64,000 nucleotides of DNA from Geothrix campi (GTDB lineage Bacteria; Acidobacteriota; Holophagae; Holophagales; Holophagaceae), in the NCBI RefSeq assembly GCF_024609265.1, contig NZ_JANHMP010000002.1, positions 496,001 to 560,000 of the forward strand, written 5' to 3'. Shown piece by piece: positions 1-8,735 of this stretch; position 1 is the stretch's first letter; each line of letters starts with the position of its first letter. The notes beneath the pieces are model-generated. The model saw only the letters and a list, made by a program, of their open reading frames with translations, had not been told where the DNA came from and did no database searches. A program made the position numbers and the translations under genes.

Positions 1-1536
1 CATCTCGTGGCCGATGACAAAGCCCAGGGCCCCGTAGTTCACGGCGTCATCCGCCTTCGCGTCGAAGAAGGGCGGCTGGAGGATGCCGGCCGGGAACACG
101 ATCTCGTTCATGGTGGGGCTGTAATAGGCATTCACGGTGGGCGGCGTCATGCCCCACTCCGTGCGGTCGATGGGTTTACCCAGCTTCGCCAGGTTTTCCT
201 GGATGCGGAAGGCGGCCGCCCGGCGCACGTTGCCGAAGTAGTCATCCCGCTTGATGTCGAAGGCATAGGTCTTCCACTTGTCGGGATAGCCGATCTTCAC
301 CCCGAAGGCATTGAGCTTCGTGAGGGCCTGCTGCTTGGTCTCGGGGCTCATCCAGTCCAGGTTCGTGATGCGCTCCCGCAGGGCCACGCGGAGGTTCTCC
401 ACCAGCTCGAGAACCTTCTTCTTGGCTTCGGGGGGGAAGGCCACCTTCACGTAGAGCTGGCCCAGGGCCTCGCCCAGGGTGCCGTCCGTCATGGCCTCGA
501 TGCGCTTGGCGTGGGGCTCCCGCTCGGGGGTGCCGTTCAGCACCTTGCCGTGGAAGGCGAAGGCTTCTTCGCCAAAAGCCTTGGGCAGCAGGTTGGCGGT
601 GGCGCTGAGGGCATGCCAGCGCAGGTAGGTGCGCCACTGGGGGGCGGGCACCTCGGAGGCCAGCTTGCCGAAGGCCTGGAAGAAGGAGGGCTGGCTGAGG
701 TTCAGGTCGGCGAGCTTGACGCCGCGGGCCGCGAAATAGCCCTTCCAGTCGAACCCGGAGGCCTCGGCCACCATCTGGTCGAGGGTCCGCTTGTTGTAGG
801 TCTTCTGGGGGTTCCGCAGCTCCACGCGGGTCCACTGGGCTTGGGCCAGGCGGGTTTCCAGGTCCAGCACCACCTTGGCGCGGACCCGGGCGAGAGCAGG
901 GGCGTCGCCGGCCAGTTCCAGCATCCTGGCGATGTGGGCCTCGTACTTGGCGCGGATGTCCCGGCTGCGGGCGTCGTCCTTCAGGTAGTAGTCGCGGTCG
1001 GGCAGGCCCGTGCCTCCCTGGCCCAGGTAGCCCAGGTACTGGGTGGAGGCCTTGGCGTCCTGGCGCACGAAGAAGCCGAAGCCGCCGGGCAGGCCCTGGG
1101 CGTGCAGCTTGGCCAGCAGAGCCGGGAGCTGTTTCGTGTCCTTGAGGCCGTCGATGGTGGCGAAGATGGGCTTCATGGGCGCCAGGCCGCGCCTCTCGAT
1201 GGCGCCCTCGTTCATGCCGGAGGCGTAGAAGTCGCCCACCTTCTGCTGGACGCTGCCCTTGGCCCAGGCGGTCTTCGCGCTGGTCTCGTTCAGGATCTTC
1301 TGGAGGATGGCCCGGTTCCGCTCGCTCAGTTCCTCCATGGCGCCATAGCGGGACTTGTCCGCGGGGAGGCTGTGGGACTTGAGCCAGCCGCCGTTGGCGA
1401 ACCGGTAGAAGTCGTCGCAGGGCTTCACGGTGGTGTCGAGGTTGGCGGGGTCGACGCCGAGCTTGGACTGGGCGACGAGGGAGAAGGCTGCCAGGCCCAG
1501 GCAGAGGTAGAGAGAGGCTCGGAGGGGGGACGCCAT
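1..1536 (-). CDS. M13 family zinc metallopeptidase (PepO/neprilysin type), C-terminus cut by window edge
   Basis: Exported zinc endopeptidase of the neprilysin/PepO family, expected to cleave peptides in the periplasm or at the cell surface. The visible 512 residues begin with a short signal peptide (hydrophobic LYLCLGLAAFSLVAQ), then the family's N-terminal hallmarks: PCDDFYRFANGGW near residue 40, and NEIVFPAGILQPPFF shortly before the end. The reading frame leaves the window at VIGHEM, which is the start of the HExxH zinc motif, so the catalytic C-terminal third lies outside. The ATG at 1536 is preceded by a purine-rich AGG site. It lies 32 bp downstream of the DUF4442 gene and is probably co-transcribed with glpX. 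The family call is firm; the substrate is unknown. Confidence 0.93.
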   Translation of the reverse strand, partial: MASPLRASLYLCLGLAAFSLVAQSKLGVDPANLDTTVKPCDDFYRFANGGWLKSHSLPADKSRYGAMEELSERNRAILQKILNETSAKTAWAKGSVQQKVGDFYASGMNEGAIERRGLAPMKPIFATIDGLKDTKQLPALLAKLHAQGLPGGFGFFVRQDAKASTQYLGYLGQGGTGLPDRDYYLKDDARSRDIRAKYEAHIARMLELAGDAPALARVRAKVVLDLETRLAQAQWTRVELRNPQKTYNKRTLDQMVAEASGFDWKGYFAARGVKLADLNLSQPSFFQAFGKLASEVPAPQWRTYLRWHALSATANLLPKAFGEEAFAFHGKVLNGTPEREPHAKRIEAMTDGTLGEALGQLYVKVAFPPEAKKKVLELVENLRVALRERITNLDWMSPETKQQALTKLNAFGVKIGYPDKWKTYAFDIKRDDYFGNVRRAAAFRIQENLAKLGKPIDRTEWGMTPPTVNAYYSPTMNEIVFPAGILQPPFFDAKADDAVNYGALGFVIGHEM

Positions 1537-1568
1537 GAACAACCTCGTAAGATGAGGGTAAAAGCCTA

Positions 1569-2030
1569 TCAGGAAGGTGCGCGAAGGGATATGTGGATCA
1601 CTTTCTGCACTTCCGAATGCACGACGCCCTGGTCGTCGCGCAACTCGACCGGGTAGGTGCGGTCCACCTTGGGCTGTTCCTCGAGCAGGCGGCGGATCTC
1701 GGCCACCTCGGCCTCATCCACCCGGAAGGTGGCGAAGAGGGTGCCGCGGCCCGGCTTGCGGAAGCGGATGGAGGCGGCCTTGTCCCATACGACGTACTCG
1801 GGCCCCAGCCGGTGGATCAGCATGAGCATGTAGAAGGGATCGACCGCGGCGTAGAGGCTGCCGCCGAAGATGGTGCCCACGTAGTTCCGGGTCCGCCAGG
1901 AGAGGGGCAGGCGCACGCGGACCTCGGACCAGTCGGAGGCGATGAAGGTCACCCGGGCGCCCGTGCCCCGGAAGCAGGGCCAGACGTTGAACGCCCAGCG
2001 GTAGAGGCGGGTGCGGAAGGATTCGCGCAA
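1569..2030 (-). CDS. DUF4442 domain protein (hotdog-fold, thioesterase-like)
   Basis: A 153-residue protein of the DUF4442 family, a hotdog-fold relative of acyl-CoA thioesterases. It shows the usual N-terminal helix with aromatic residues (RLYRWAFNVWP), the central GTIFGGSLYAAVDP turn and a C-terminal beta-strand ending KVIHISL. The start is TTG at 2030, 14 bp after the glpX stop; no ATG exists near the N-terminus. A second, divergent DUF4442 gene lies at 9348-9833. Hydrolytic activity on acyl thioesters is an inference from the fold, and no catalytic Asp/Glu can be assigned with confidence. Confidence 0.82.
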   Translation of the reverse strand: MRESFRTRLYRWAFNVWPCFRGTGARVTFIASDWSEVRVRLPLSWRTRNYVGTIFGGSLYAAVDPFYMLMLIHRLGPEYVVWDKAASIRFRKPGRGTLFATFRVDEAEVAEIRRLLEEQPKVDRTYPVELRDDQGVVHSEVQKVIHISLRAPS

Positions 2031-2044
2031 GGGATTCGAGGCAG

Positions 2045-3025
2045 CTAGAACCGGACCGTGACCTTCTCGCCTTCCTTCATGTGCACGGTGTCGATGAAGC
2101 GGACCTGGCGCGCGCCGTAGGTGAGGATGAGGCTGGAAGTCCGGACGCCATGGCCGAAGTGCAACACCCCCTTCAGGAGGTTGCCTTGGGTCACGCCGCA
2201 GGCGGCGAAGACGATCTGCTTGCCGGGGCAGAGGTCATCGGTGAAGTAGATGCGGTTGAAATCCACGCCCATGGCCTCGGCCTTCTCCCGGCTGGCGGTG
2301 TTGGTGTCCACCTTGAGGCGGCCCTGGATCTCGCCGTTGAGGCACTTCAGGGCGGCGGCGGACAGCACGCCCTCGGGAGCCCCGCCGGTACCCATGACCG
2401 CGTGGATGCCCGTGCCGCTGACGGCGGCGCTGATGGCGGCGCTGAGATCGCCGTCACCGATGAGCTGGATGCGGGCGCCGGCCTTGCGGATGTCGGCGAT
2501 GAGCTGGGCGTGGCGCTCCCGGTCGAGGACGGTGACGGTGATCTCCTCGACCTTGCGATCCAGGGACTTGGCGATGATGTCGAGGTTCTCCTGCACGGGG
2601 GCGTCGAGGCTCACCTTGCCCTTGGCCGCGGGGCCCACCACCAGCTTCTCCATGTAGAGATCCGGGGCGTGCAGCAGGCCGCCCTTCTCCGTGGCCGCCA
2701 ACACCGCGATGGCGTTGGGGGCGCCGGTAGCGCAGAGGTTGGTGCCTTCGAGGGGATCCACCGCGATGTCCACGGCCGGGTGGTCACCATCCAGATCTGC
2801 CCCCATCCCCACCTTCTCGCCGATGTAGAGCATCGGCGCCTCGTCCCGCTCACCTTCGCCGATGACGATGGTGCCGTCCATGCGGACAGTCTCCATGGCG
2901 TGGCGCATGGCCTCCACCGCCAGCTTGTCGCTGTGCTTGCGCCGGCCATGGCCGATGGAGGAGGAACAGGCGATGGCGGCCTGTTCCACCACACGCAGGA
3001 ATTCGAGGGACAGGGTCTGTTCCAT
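2045..3025 (-). CDS. glpX: Class II fructose-1,6-bisphosphatase GlpX
   Basis: Hydrolyses fructose-1,6-bisphosphate to fructose-6-phosphate in gluconeogenesis; cytosolic and metal-dependent. The 326-residue product matches the usual GlpX length. It carries the GlpX signatures [11 protein letters not shown] (residues 56-66) and VDPLEGTN (89-96), which are the metal- and phosphate-binding segments of the lithium-sensitive phosphatase fold, and a GTGGAPEG loop later on. The ATG at 3025 is chosen because GGGAG lies 6 bp upstream and because an in-frame start at 3091 would overlap cutA. The gene sits between cutA (upstream) and the DUF4442 gene (downstream), all on the minus strand. Confidence 0.95.
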   Translation of the reverse strand: MEQTLSLEFLRVVEQAAIACSSSIGHGRRKHSDKLAVEAMRHAMETVRMDGTIVIGEGERDEAPMLYIGEKVGMGADLDGDHPAVDIAVDPLEGTNLCATGAPNAIAVLAATEKGGLLHAPDLYMEKLVVGPAAKGKVSLDAPVQENLDIIAKSLDRKVEEITVTVLDRERHAQLIADIRKAGARIQLIGDGDLSAAISAAVSGTGIHAVMGTGGAPEGVLSAAALKCLNGEIQGRLKVDTNTASREKAEAMGVDFNRIYFTDDLCPGKQIVFAACGVTQGNLLKGVLHFGHGVRTSSLILTYGARQVRFIDTVHMKEGEKVTVRF

Positions 3026-3057
3026 GGGGGCTCCCGGGGAGGCTGGTCGAGGCAAGG

Positions 3058-3384
3058 TCAGGCGAGTCGGTTCACGCTCTGGTGAATCCACTCGAGGAAG
3101 CCCTCGGACCCGGCCTCCACGGGAAACATCAGAATCTCCGGGACTTCGTAGGTATGCAGGTCAGAAATCACTTCCGACACCTGGGGGAAGAGTTCCCGGG
3201 TGGTCTTGATGATGAGCATCACCTCTTCATCCAGGTGGGTCTCGCCTTTGAAGTAGTAATAGCTCTTGATGCTGGGGACGATGTTCACGCAGGCGGCATA
3301 GGCCTGATCCACCAGGGCGGCGGCGATGGTCAGGGCTGTCTCCTCGCTGCCACAGGTGGTCATGATGGTGCAGGCGTCGCTCAT
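3058..3384 (-). CDS. cutA: Divalent-cation tolerance protein CutA
   Basis: A 108-residue CutA1 protein, normally a very stable cytosolic trimer with a ferredoxin-like fold that binds copper and other divalent cations. Recognisable segments are the N-terminal [39 protein letters not shown] and [13 protein letters not shown]. Its stop lies 32 bp before the glpX ATG, so the two are likely one transcript. The cellular role of CutA remains poorly defined even in model bacteria. Confidence 0.94.
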   Translation of the reverse strand: MSDACTIMTTCGSEETALTIAAALVDQAYAACVNIVPSIKSYYYFKGETHLDEEVMLIIKTTRELFPQVSEVISDLHTYEVPEILMFPVEAGSEGFLEWIHQSVNRLA

Positions 3385-3534
3385 CGGGTGGGCTCCCCGC
3401 CCGGCGGGCGGAACCGGTCATTGTAGCTTGGGAGCGGGGCCAAGGCGGATCACGAAAGGCCAGGTGGCCTGTCTGGGGCATTTGGGTGGTCTGACCGCGG
3501 GCGCGCACTGGCTGTGCCCAGCTCTGTCTCCTAA

Positions 3535-3666
3535 ATCCCACTCGGAGGTCGGTCGCTTACCCTTCTAGGGTTTTGGCCCACCCGGTCGGGATTCGAACTG
3601 CGTCTGGCTGCGCCAGCCGCCGGTCTCGCTCCGGCGCGACATCTAGTCGCGCCTCCACGATCCCAC

Positions 3667-3674
<8 letters not shown>
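3535..3674. repeat. 15-bp direct repeat flanking tRNA-like debris
   Basis: The 15-mer ATCCCACTCGGAGGT occurs at 3535-3549 and again at 3660-3674. Between the copies is a tRNA-like fragment (T-arm-like gattcgaact at 3590-3599) that cannot form a proper T-stem. The rest of 3385-3534 holds no gene or other structure that I recognise. Confidence 0.6.
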
Positions 3675-3821
<147 letters not shown>

Positions 3822-3868
3822 CGAAGGTTTGACTTTACTGGAAACGGTCGGGGGCGTCCAGTCTGGCT

Positions 3869-4273
3869 CTATTCCTGCTCGAGGCCGAGGCGGATGCGCT
3901 CTTTGCGGCGGGCTTCAAGGAGGCGCAGGGCGCGGCGGAGGGGATCGGGGTCCTCGGGTTGGACCGGCTTTTCCTCGGGTGGGTCGCAGGGCACGATCTG
4001 GAGGCCGGTCAGGCCGAGACCCAGGGCGCGCTGGATGCGGTCGCGGATCTGGGGCCACACGGCGGTGGCGGCCTCGCGGAGGGGACCGATGCGGGTCAGT
4101 TCCCAGCAGCCCATCACGAGCACGTTCCGCTCTACGCGCAGAGGGCGGGTGCGGTCGGCCAAGGCGGGTCCGACGACGAAGGACCAGGCCTGGCGGAGGC
4201 GGGCCAGGGCCTTCTGATCGGGCTGGCGAGCCCCCAGGGGCACCAGGCGCGGCATGCGACGGCGGTTGGTCAT
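3869..4273 (-). CDS. DUF721/DciA-like protein
   Basis: A 134-residue DUF721-family protein. The family includes DciA, the ancestral loader/partner of the replicative helicase DnaB in bacteria lacking DnaC. The domain lies at residues 20-105, with WSFVVGPALADRTRPLRVERNVLVMGCWE corresponding to the conserved W-x-x-V-G-x-x-x-A-x-x-T-x-P core. A charged Arg-rich tail follows. The start codon overlaps the stop of the upstream CoA-transferase gene (TGATG), implying translational coupling. The family call is good; the DciA function is inferred. Confidence 0.8.
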   Translation of the reverse strand: MTNRRRMPRLVPLGARQPDQKALARLRQAWSFVVGPALADRTRPLRVERNVLVMGCWELTRIGPLREAATAVWPQIRDRIQRALGLGLTGLQIVPCDPPEEKPVQPEDPDPLRRALRLLEARRKERIRLGLEQE

Positions 4274-5391
4274 CAGGGCTTCCAGCGGGGCGGGGACAGG
4301 GGGGCGCAGGCCCGTTCGCCATTAAGCAAAATGGGGGTGGCGAGGGTGGGGACCATGGCATTGGTCCCGGGTTCGAACAAGGGCTGGAGCAGGTTGTGGA
4401 GCTCGCCGCCATGGCGGAACAGCACCTCGTCCACGCTCCGCACGCGGCTGGCGGGAATGGCGTTGGGTTCGCAGAAGGCGAGCACCTCCCCGACGGTGCT
4501 GGCGAGGGTGCGCGCCTCGATGAGCGCCACGAGCTCCTCTCGGTCCTTCACGCGGCCCCGGTTCTTCCGCCATTCGGGACGCTTCTCCAGATCCAGGCCC
4601 AGCCACATGGCCAGCACCTCGAACTGCCGGTCGCTGCCCACGGCGATGGCCACATCGCCATCGGTGCAGCGGAACGACTGGTAGGGCACGATCTGGGCAT
4701 GGGCATTGCCCCAGCGTTGCGGAGCCTTGCCGGTCATGAGGGACCCGGCGGCGACGTTCACCAGCCCCGCCAGGGCAGCCTCCATGAGGGGGACCTCGAT
4801 ATGGATGGCCTCGCCGGTGCGCTCGCGGTGGAGCAGGGCGGCTTGGATGCCATTGGCGCAGTAGAGCCCGGCCAATACGTCGACCAGGGCCACGCCCACC
4901 TTCATGGGGCGGCCTTCAGGTTCCCCGGTGATGGCCATCCAGCCACTTTCTGCCTGGATGATGAAGTCGTAGCCGGCCCGGCGGGAGGCCGTGACATCTG
5001 AGGCGAAGCCGCGCACGGAGGCCAGGATGAGCTTGGGGAACTTCGCGTGGAGGCGCTTCCAGCCCAGACCCAGGCGATCCGCGGAATCGGCGCGGAAATT
5101 CTCCACCAGCACATCCGCGTCCTTCAGCAGGTCGAAGAGGCCGGCCCTGCCTTCCTCGGTGTGCAGATCGATGGTGCCGCTCCGTTTGCCCCGGTTGGCA
5201 CAGCGGAAGTAGGCGCTCTCCCCGCTGTCGCCATCCTCGAAGGGGGGGCCCCAGCCGCGGGTGGGGTCCCCCTCCGGGGGTTCCAGTTTCTGCACCTCGG
5301 CGCCGAAGTCCGCCAGCAGCTGGGTCGAAAATGGGCCTGCGAGTACGCAGGACAGATCCACGATCCTGAAGTGGGACAAGGGCTTGGGCAT
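4273..5391 (-). CDS. CaiB/BaiF-type (family III) CoA transferase
   Basis: Transfers CoA between acyl-CoA donors and carboxylic acid acceptors through a covalent aspartyl intermediate. The 372-residue product begins with the family's IVDLSCVLAGPFSTQLLADFGAEVQKLE (CoA-binding) and has NRGKRSGTIDL near residue 66. The probable catalytic Asp is D142, in GYDFIIQAESG. I chose the ATG at 5391, preceded by GCGGAG, over an in-frame GTG at 5406. The substrate cannot be told from sequence, and the coupled downstream gene (DUF721) gives no metabolic clue. Confidence 0.9.
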   Translation of the reverse strand: MPKPLSHFRIVDLSCVLAGPFSTQLLADFGAEVQKLEPPEGDPTRGWGPPFEDGDSGESAYFRCANRGKRSGTIDLHTEEGRAGLFDLLKDADVLVENFRADSADRLGLGWKRLHAKFPKLILASVRGFASDVTASRRAGYDFIIQAESGWMAITGEPEGRPMKVGVALVDVLAGLYCANGIQAALLHRERTGEAIHIEVPLMEAALAGLVNVAAGSLMTGKAPQRWGNAHAQIVPYQSFRCTDGDVAIAVGSDRQFEVLAMWLGLDLEKRPEWRKNRGRVKDREELVALIEARTLASTVGEVLAFCEPNAIPASRVRSVDEVLFRHGGELHNLLQPLFEPGTNAMVPTLATPILLNGERACAPLSPPRWKP

Positions 5392-5434
5392 CGGGTTCTC
5401 CGCCACCCAGCCTACTTCATGTGCCCGCGGGGGA

Positions 5435-5863
5435 TCAGCTGGCGGCCACGGTCCGGCGGTAGGCCGTGGTCAGTGTGGTGGCGATCTCCTCGGGAGTGTG
5501 GGCCAGGAAATCCTGGCGCTGCATGAGGTGGACCAGCTGGCCGTCCTTGAAGATGGCGGCCTGGGGGCTGGTGGGCATGGCGCCCTCGAAGTACTCCCGC
5601 GCCTGGGCGGTGGCCTCCTTCTCCATACCCGCGAAGACCGTAACCAGATTGTCGAAACGCAGGCCCTGGGACCGCAGAGCTTCGGTGACACCAGGCCGGG
5701 CACCCGCCGCAGCGCAGCCGCAGACGCTGTTCACCACCAGCAGGGTGGTGCCTGGGCGCTGAAGCGCTTCATCCACCTGGCCGGGGGTCAGGAGCTGTTG
5801 GAAGCCTTCCCGGACCAGTTCCTCACGCATCGGGGCGACCATGTATTCGGGATAGTTCGACAC
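5435..5863 (-). CDS. BrxA/BrxB family bacilliredoxin
   Basis: A 142-residue protein of the YphP/YqiW (bacilliredoxin, formerly DUF1094) family. In Firmicutes this family removes bacillithiol from mixed disulfides on proteins. The diagnostic CGC motif is at residues 48-50 (NSVCGCAAA), in a thioredoxin-like fold with the later conserved FKDGQLVH segment. The start is GTG at 5863 with a strong GAGGAGG site. The physiological thiol in this organism is unknown. It is divergent from the FMN reductase gene, a plausible shared redox theme. Confidence 0.92.
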   Translation of the reverse strand: MSNYPEYMVAPMREELVREGFQQLLTPGQVDEALQRPGTTLLVVNSVCGCAAAGARPGVTEALRSQGLRFDNLVTVFAGMEKEATAQAREYFEGAMPTSPQAAIFKDGQLVHLMQRQDFLAHTPEEIATTLTTAYRRTVAAS

Positions 5864-5886
5864 GACTTCCTCCTCGGGCCTTAAAG

Positions 5887-5903
5887 TTTACCGATTAAGT
5901 AAA
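5887..5903. promoter_or_regulatory. AT-rich inverted repeat in divergent brx / FMN reductase promoter region
   Basis: TTTAC-N7-GTAAA lies in the 80-bp AT-rich gap between two divergent redox genes. Its position suits an operator or overlapping promoters. No clear -35/-10 pair can be assigned. Confidence 0.35.
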
Positions 5904-5943
5904 GATTGATCCAGGTCACAATTCACGATCATGAGGAGGAGTC

Positions 5944-6492
5944 ATGCACGTGGCCCTGATGGGCGGAAGCCTCCGTCCCGCTTCCCTGAATGCCCGTCTG
6001 CTTCACCATCTGGCCGGCTTGCTGGAGGCCCAGGGTCGGGAGGTCTCCACTTTCGTGGGCGAGGCCTTGCGCTTGCCCCTCTATGAGGAAGGCCTGGCAG
6101 CTCCGGAGGGGGCCCAGGTCCTTCATGAGGCTCTTCGACAGGCCCAGGGTCTGGTGATCGTTTCGCCGGAATACAACTCGGGCATCCCGGGTCACCTGAA
6201 GAACGCGGTGGACTGGATCAGCACCATGGGGCCCAGCCCCTGGCAAGGCCTGCCGGTCCTGCTGTGCGCGGCCAGCCCGGGCGCCTTCGGTGGTGCCCGC
6301 GGCCTCGTGGCATGGCGGGCGACCCTGGCGAACATGGGCGCGCTGGCTTATCCCGGGGCGATCACGGTCCCTCATGCGGACCAGCAGCTCGATGAGCACG
6401 GAGCACCGACGGATCCCCGCAGTGCCGCCTCCGTGGACAAGACCCTGGGCGGATTCCTGGCCCTGGCGGCACGACTCCGTCCAGAGCCGTAA
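5944..6492 (+). CDS. NADPH-dependent FMN reductase (flavodoxin-like quinone/azo reductase family)
   Basis: A 182-residue flavoprotein with the flavodoxin-like fold. It has the FMN phosphate loop GGSLRPASLN (residues 7-16) and the family signature SPEYNSGIPGHLKNAVDW (74-91). Members reduce FMN, quinones, azo compounds or chromate with NAD(P)H; which substrate applies here is unknown. The ATG at 5944 has an excellent AGGAGGAG site. It ends 42 bp before sppA and could be co-transcribed with it. Confidence 0.92.
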   Translation: MHVALMGGSLRPASLNARLLHHLAGLLEAQGREVSTFVGEALRLPLYEEGLAAPEGAQVLHEALRQAQGLVIVSPEYNSGIPGHLKNAVDWISTMGPSPWQGLPVLLCAASPGAFGGARGLVAWRATLANMGALAYPGAITVPHADQQLDEHGAPTDPRSAASVDKTLGGFLALAARLRPEP

Positions 6493-6534
6493 ACCCGAGT
6501 TCATGCGATCCTGGAGCATCTTCCCGGAGCCGCC

Positions 6535-8307
6535 ATGAAGGATTTCTTCAAGAGCTTCTTCGCCGCGCTGCTGGCCTTGATGGTGGCTGGCGGTGTGGCT
6601 GTCTTCCTGTTCTTCGGCCTGCTGGCGGTCATCGGCTCCTCGGGCAAGCCCTCGGTGCCTGGCAAGGCCGTGCTGGTTTTCGATATGGACACCAGCTTGT
6701 CCGATGGGGAGCGCGATCCTGAGCCCAGTGAGGCCCTCAGCGAGGCCCTTAGCGGCGGGGGTGCCCGCAGCCAGTCCCTGCCCGCGGCCATTGATGCTCT
6801 GGACCGGGCCGCCTCGGACAATCGCATCACGGCGCTGTTCCTCACGGGCAGCCTTCGGAATGCCGGTCCGGCCCAGTTGCGCGAGCTGCGGGAGGCCATC
6901 CAGCGCTTCAAGGCGAAGAAACCCGTGCTGGCCTACAACCTGGGCTGGGGCAAGCGGGACTTCTACCTGGCCGCCGGCGCCACCACGGTGTTCATCAATC
7001 CCTTCGGCGAGATGGAGGTGAACGGCCTGGCGAGCGAGCCGATGTTCTTCGGCGAGGCCTTCAAGAAATATGGCGTGGAGGTGCAGGTCACCCGCGTGGG
7101 CAAGTACAAGAGCGCGGTGGAGCCCTTCATCACCGACCGCATGAGCGATCCGAACCGGGAACAGGTGCAGAAGCTGCTCGATGACATCTGGAGCGAGTGG
7201 AAGGACACCGTCGCCAAGGATCGCAAGAAGACCCCCGTCGAGCTCCAGGCCATTGCCGATGAGAAGGGGCTGGTGGAAGCCGACGAGGCCAAGAAGCTGG
7301 GCCTCGTGGACCGCGTCGCGCCCTACGACGAGGTGCTGGACGAACTGAAGAAGCTGGCCGGGAAGCAGGCCAAGGACAAGGATTTCCCCCAGATCACCTT
7401 GGCCACCTACGCCGGCATCGCCGGTGAAGCGAAGAGTGGCAGGACCCGCATCGCCGTGATCGTGGCTGAAGGCGAGATCGTGGATGGCGAAGGCAAGGCC
7501 AACCAGGTGGGCGGCGAGCGGCTCAGTCGCGAGCTGCGCCAGCTGCGCCTGGATGACCGCATCAAGGCGGTGGTGCTCCGCGTGAACAGCCCCGGCGGCA
7601 GTGCGGCGGCCTCCGAGCTCATCCAGCGTGAAGTCATCCTCACCAAGAAGGCGAAGCCCCTGGTGGTGTCCATGGGTCATCTGGCGGCCTCGGGTGGCTA
7701 CTGGATCAGCACCTACGGCGACCGCATCTTCGCCGAGCCCAGCACCATCACAGGCTCCATCGGCGTCTTCGGCCTGCTGCCCAACGTGAAGAAGCTGGCC
7801 AACGAGCACGGCATCACCTGGGACAGCGTGCAGACGGCGAAGCTGGCGAACCCCATGACCCTGGCGCGACCCAAGAATGATCTGGAGCTGGCCCGCATCC
7901 AGGGCCTGGTGGACCGCATCTACGAGCAGTTCGTGGCGAAGGTGGCGGACAGCCGGAAGATGAAGAAGGAGGCGGTCCATGAGATCGCCCAGGGCCGCGT
8001 CTGGTCTGGACAGGAAGCCGTGAAGCTGGGCCTGGTGGATGAGATCGGGGGCCTCGAAGCCGCGGTGAAGCACGCGGCGGGGCGGGCCAAGGCGGGTGAT
8101 GACTATCAGGTCGTAGGGCCGGAACGCGAGCCGGACGCCCTCAAGGAGCTCCTGAAGAGCCTGGCGGGGAAGCCCAGGAAGCTGGCCCGGCCCGGGGCGG
8201 TGGATGGCTTGGTGGACTCGTTCCGCCATCAGCTGGACCTGCTGACATCCCTGAATGATCCCCAGGGCGTTTACGCCAGGCTGCCCTTCGAACTCGAGTT
8301 GAAGTGA
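6535..8307 (+). CDS. sppA: Signal peptide peptidase SppA, long (67K) type
   Basis: Membrane-anchored serine protease that degrades cleaved signal peptides. At 590 residues it is the double-domain S49 form. A single N-terminal membrane segment (about residues 8-33) is followed by two tandem S49 domains. The Ser-Lys dyad is visible: the general-base Lys is K192 (GKYKSAVEPF) in the first half, and the nucleophile is S386 (LAASGGYW) in the second, where NSPGGSAAAS precedes it. This matches the E. coli layout (K209/S409). It starts at the ATG at 6535. Confidence 0.95.
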   Translation: MKDFFKSFFAALLALMVAGGVAVFLFFGLLAVIGSSGKPSVPGKAVLVFDMDTSLSDGERDPEPSEALSEALSGGGARSQSLPAAIDALDRAASDNRITALFLTGSLRNAGPAQLRELREAIQRFKAKKPVLAYNLGWGKRDFYLAAGATTVFINPFGEMEVNGLASEPMFFGEAFKKYGVEVQVTRVGKYKSAVEPFITDRMSDPNREQVQKLLDDIWSEWKDTVAKDRKKTPVELQAIADEKGLVEADEAKKLGLVDRVAPYDEVLDELKKLAGKQAKDKDFPQITLATYAGIAGEAKSGRTRIAVIVAEGEIVDGEGKANQVGGERLSRELRQLRLDDRIKAVVLRVNSPGGSAAASELIQREVILTKKAKPLVVSMGHLAASGGYWISTYGDRIFAEPSTITGSIGVFGLLPNVKKLANEHGITWDSVQTAKLANPMTLARPKNDLELARIQGLVDRIYEQFVAKVADSRKMKKEAVHEIAQGRVWSGQEAVKLGLVDEIGGLEAAVKHAAGRAKAGDDYQVVGPEREPDALKELLKSLAGKPRKLARPGAVDGLVDSFRHQLDLLTSLNDPQGVYARLPFELELK

Positions 8308-8356
8308 CCTGATCCGCCCCGCCGGGCGCGATGCATCGCAGTGCCGGGAGATGCCC

Positions 8357-8671
8357 ATGCTCGGAACCAGACCCATGGCCGAATGGATCCAGGCCTATGC
8401 GCAAAGCCACCAGCATCCCGTCAACCGAGCCTGCCACACCGTCGGGATCCCCCTGGTGGCCCTGTCGGTGCTGCTGCTGGTGGTGGCCCCACTGGTCCCG
8501 GGCCTCTGGAAGGCCGGCCTGCTGCTCTTTGGCGTAGGCTGGTGCTTCCAGTTCCTGGGGCATGCGGTGGAGGGGAAGCCGCCGGAGTTCTTCAAGGACT
8601 GGCGCTTCCTGCTGGTGGGCCTCCGCTGGTGGTTGGCCAAGGTGCTGAAGCGGGGAGTGCCTTCCGTCTGA
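8357..8671 (+). CDS. DUF962/Mpo1-like integral membrane protein
   Basis: A small membrane protein (104 residues from the ATG at 8357) of the DUF962 (YGL010w/Mpo1) family, whose yeast member is an iron-dependent 2-hydroxy fatty acid dioxygenase. Conserved histidines are seen in SHQHPVNRACHTVGIPL at the start and FLGHAVEGKPPEFFKDWRFL later, with two hydrophobic segments between. The ATG at 8357 is preferred because GGGAG is 6 bp upstream; an ATG at 8351 abuts that site. Dioxygenase activity in bacteria is inference. Confidence 0.85.
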   Translation: MLGTRPMAEWIQAYAQSHQHPVNRACHTVGIPLVALSVLLLVVAPLVPGLWKAGLLLFGVGWCFQFLGHAVEGKPPEFFKDWRFLLVGLRWWLAKVLKRGVPSV

Positions 8672-8735
8672 GGGGACGCCCCGGGGCCGCCCATTCTTCC
8701 AGGCCGGACCGGTTCCAGGGCTATGCTGGAAGGCC

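Noticed and set aside
7-1656. Long plus-strand open frame (549 codons) over the M13 peptidase
   Set aside because: It is the antisense shadow of a GC-rich gene: it has no RBS and no domain signal, and it covers the M13 gene whose motifs are unmistakable.
3576-3660. Possible second tRNA (gattcgaact and acceptor-like cccacccgg)
   Set aside because: The T-stem does not pair, no 5' acceptor half is found, and no anticodon arm can be drawn. It was treated as tRNA-derived debris.
5929-8376. 815-codon minus-strand open frame over the FMN reductase and sppA genes
   Set aside because: It runs across two well-supported plus-strand genes and has low-complexity His/Gln/Leu-rich shadow composition.
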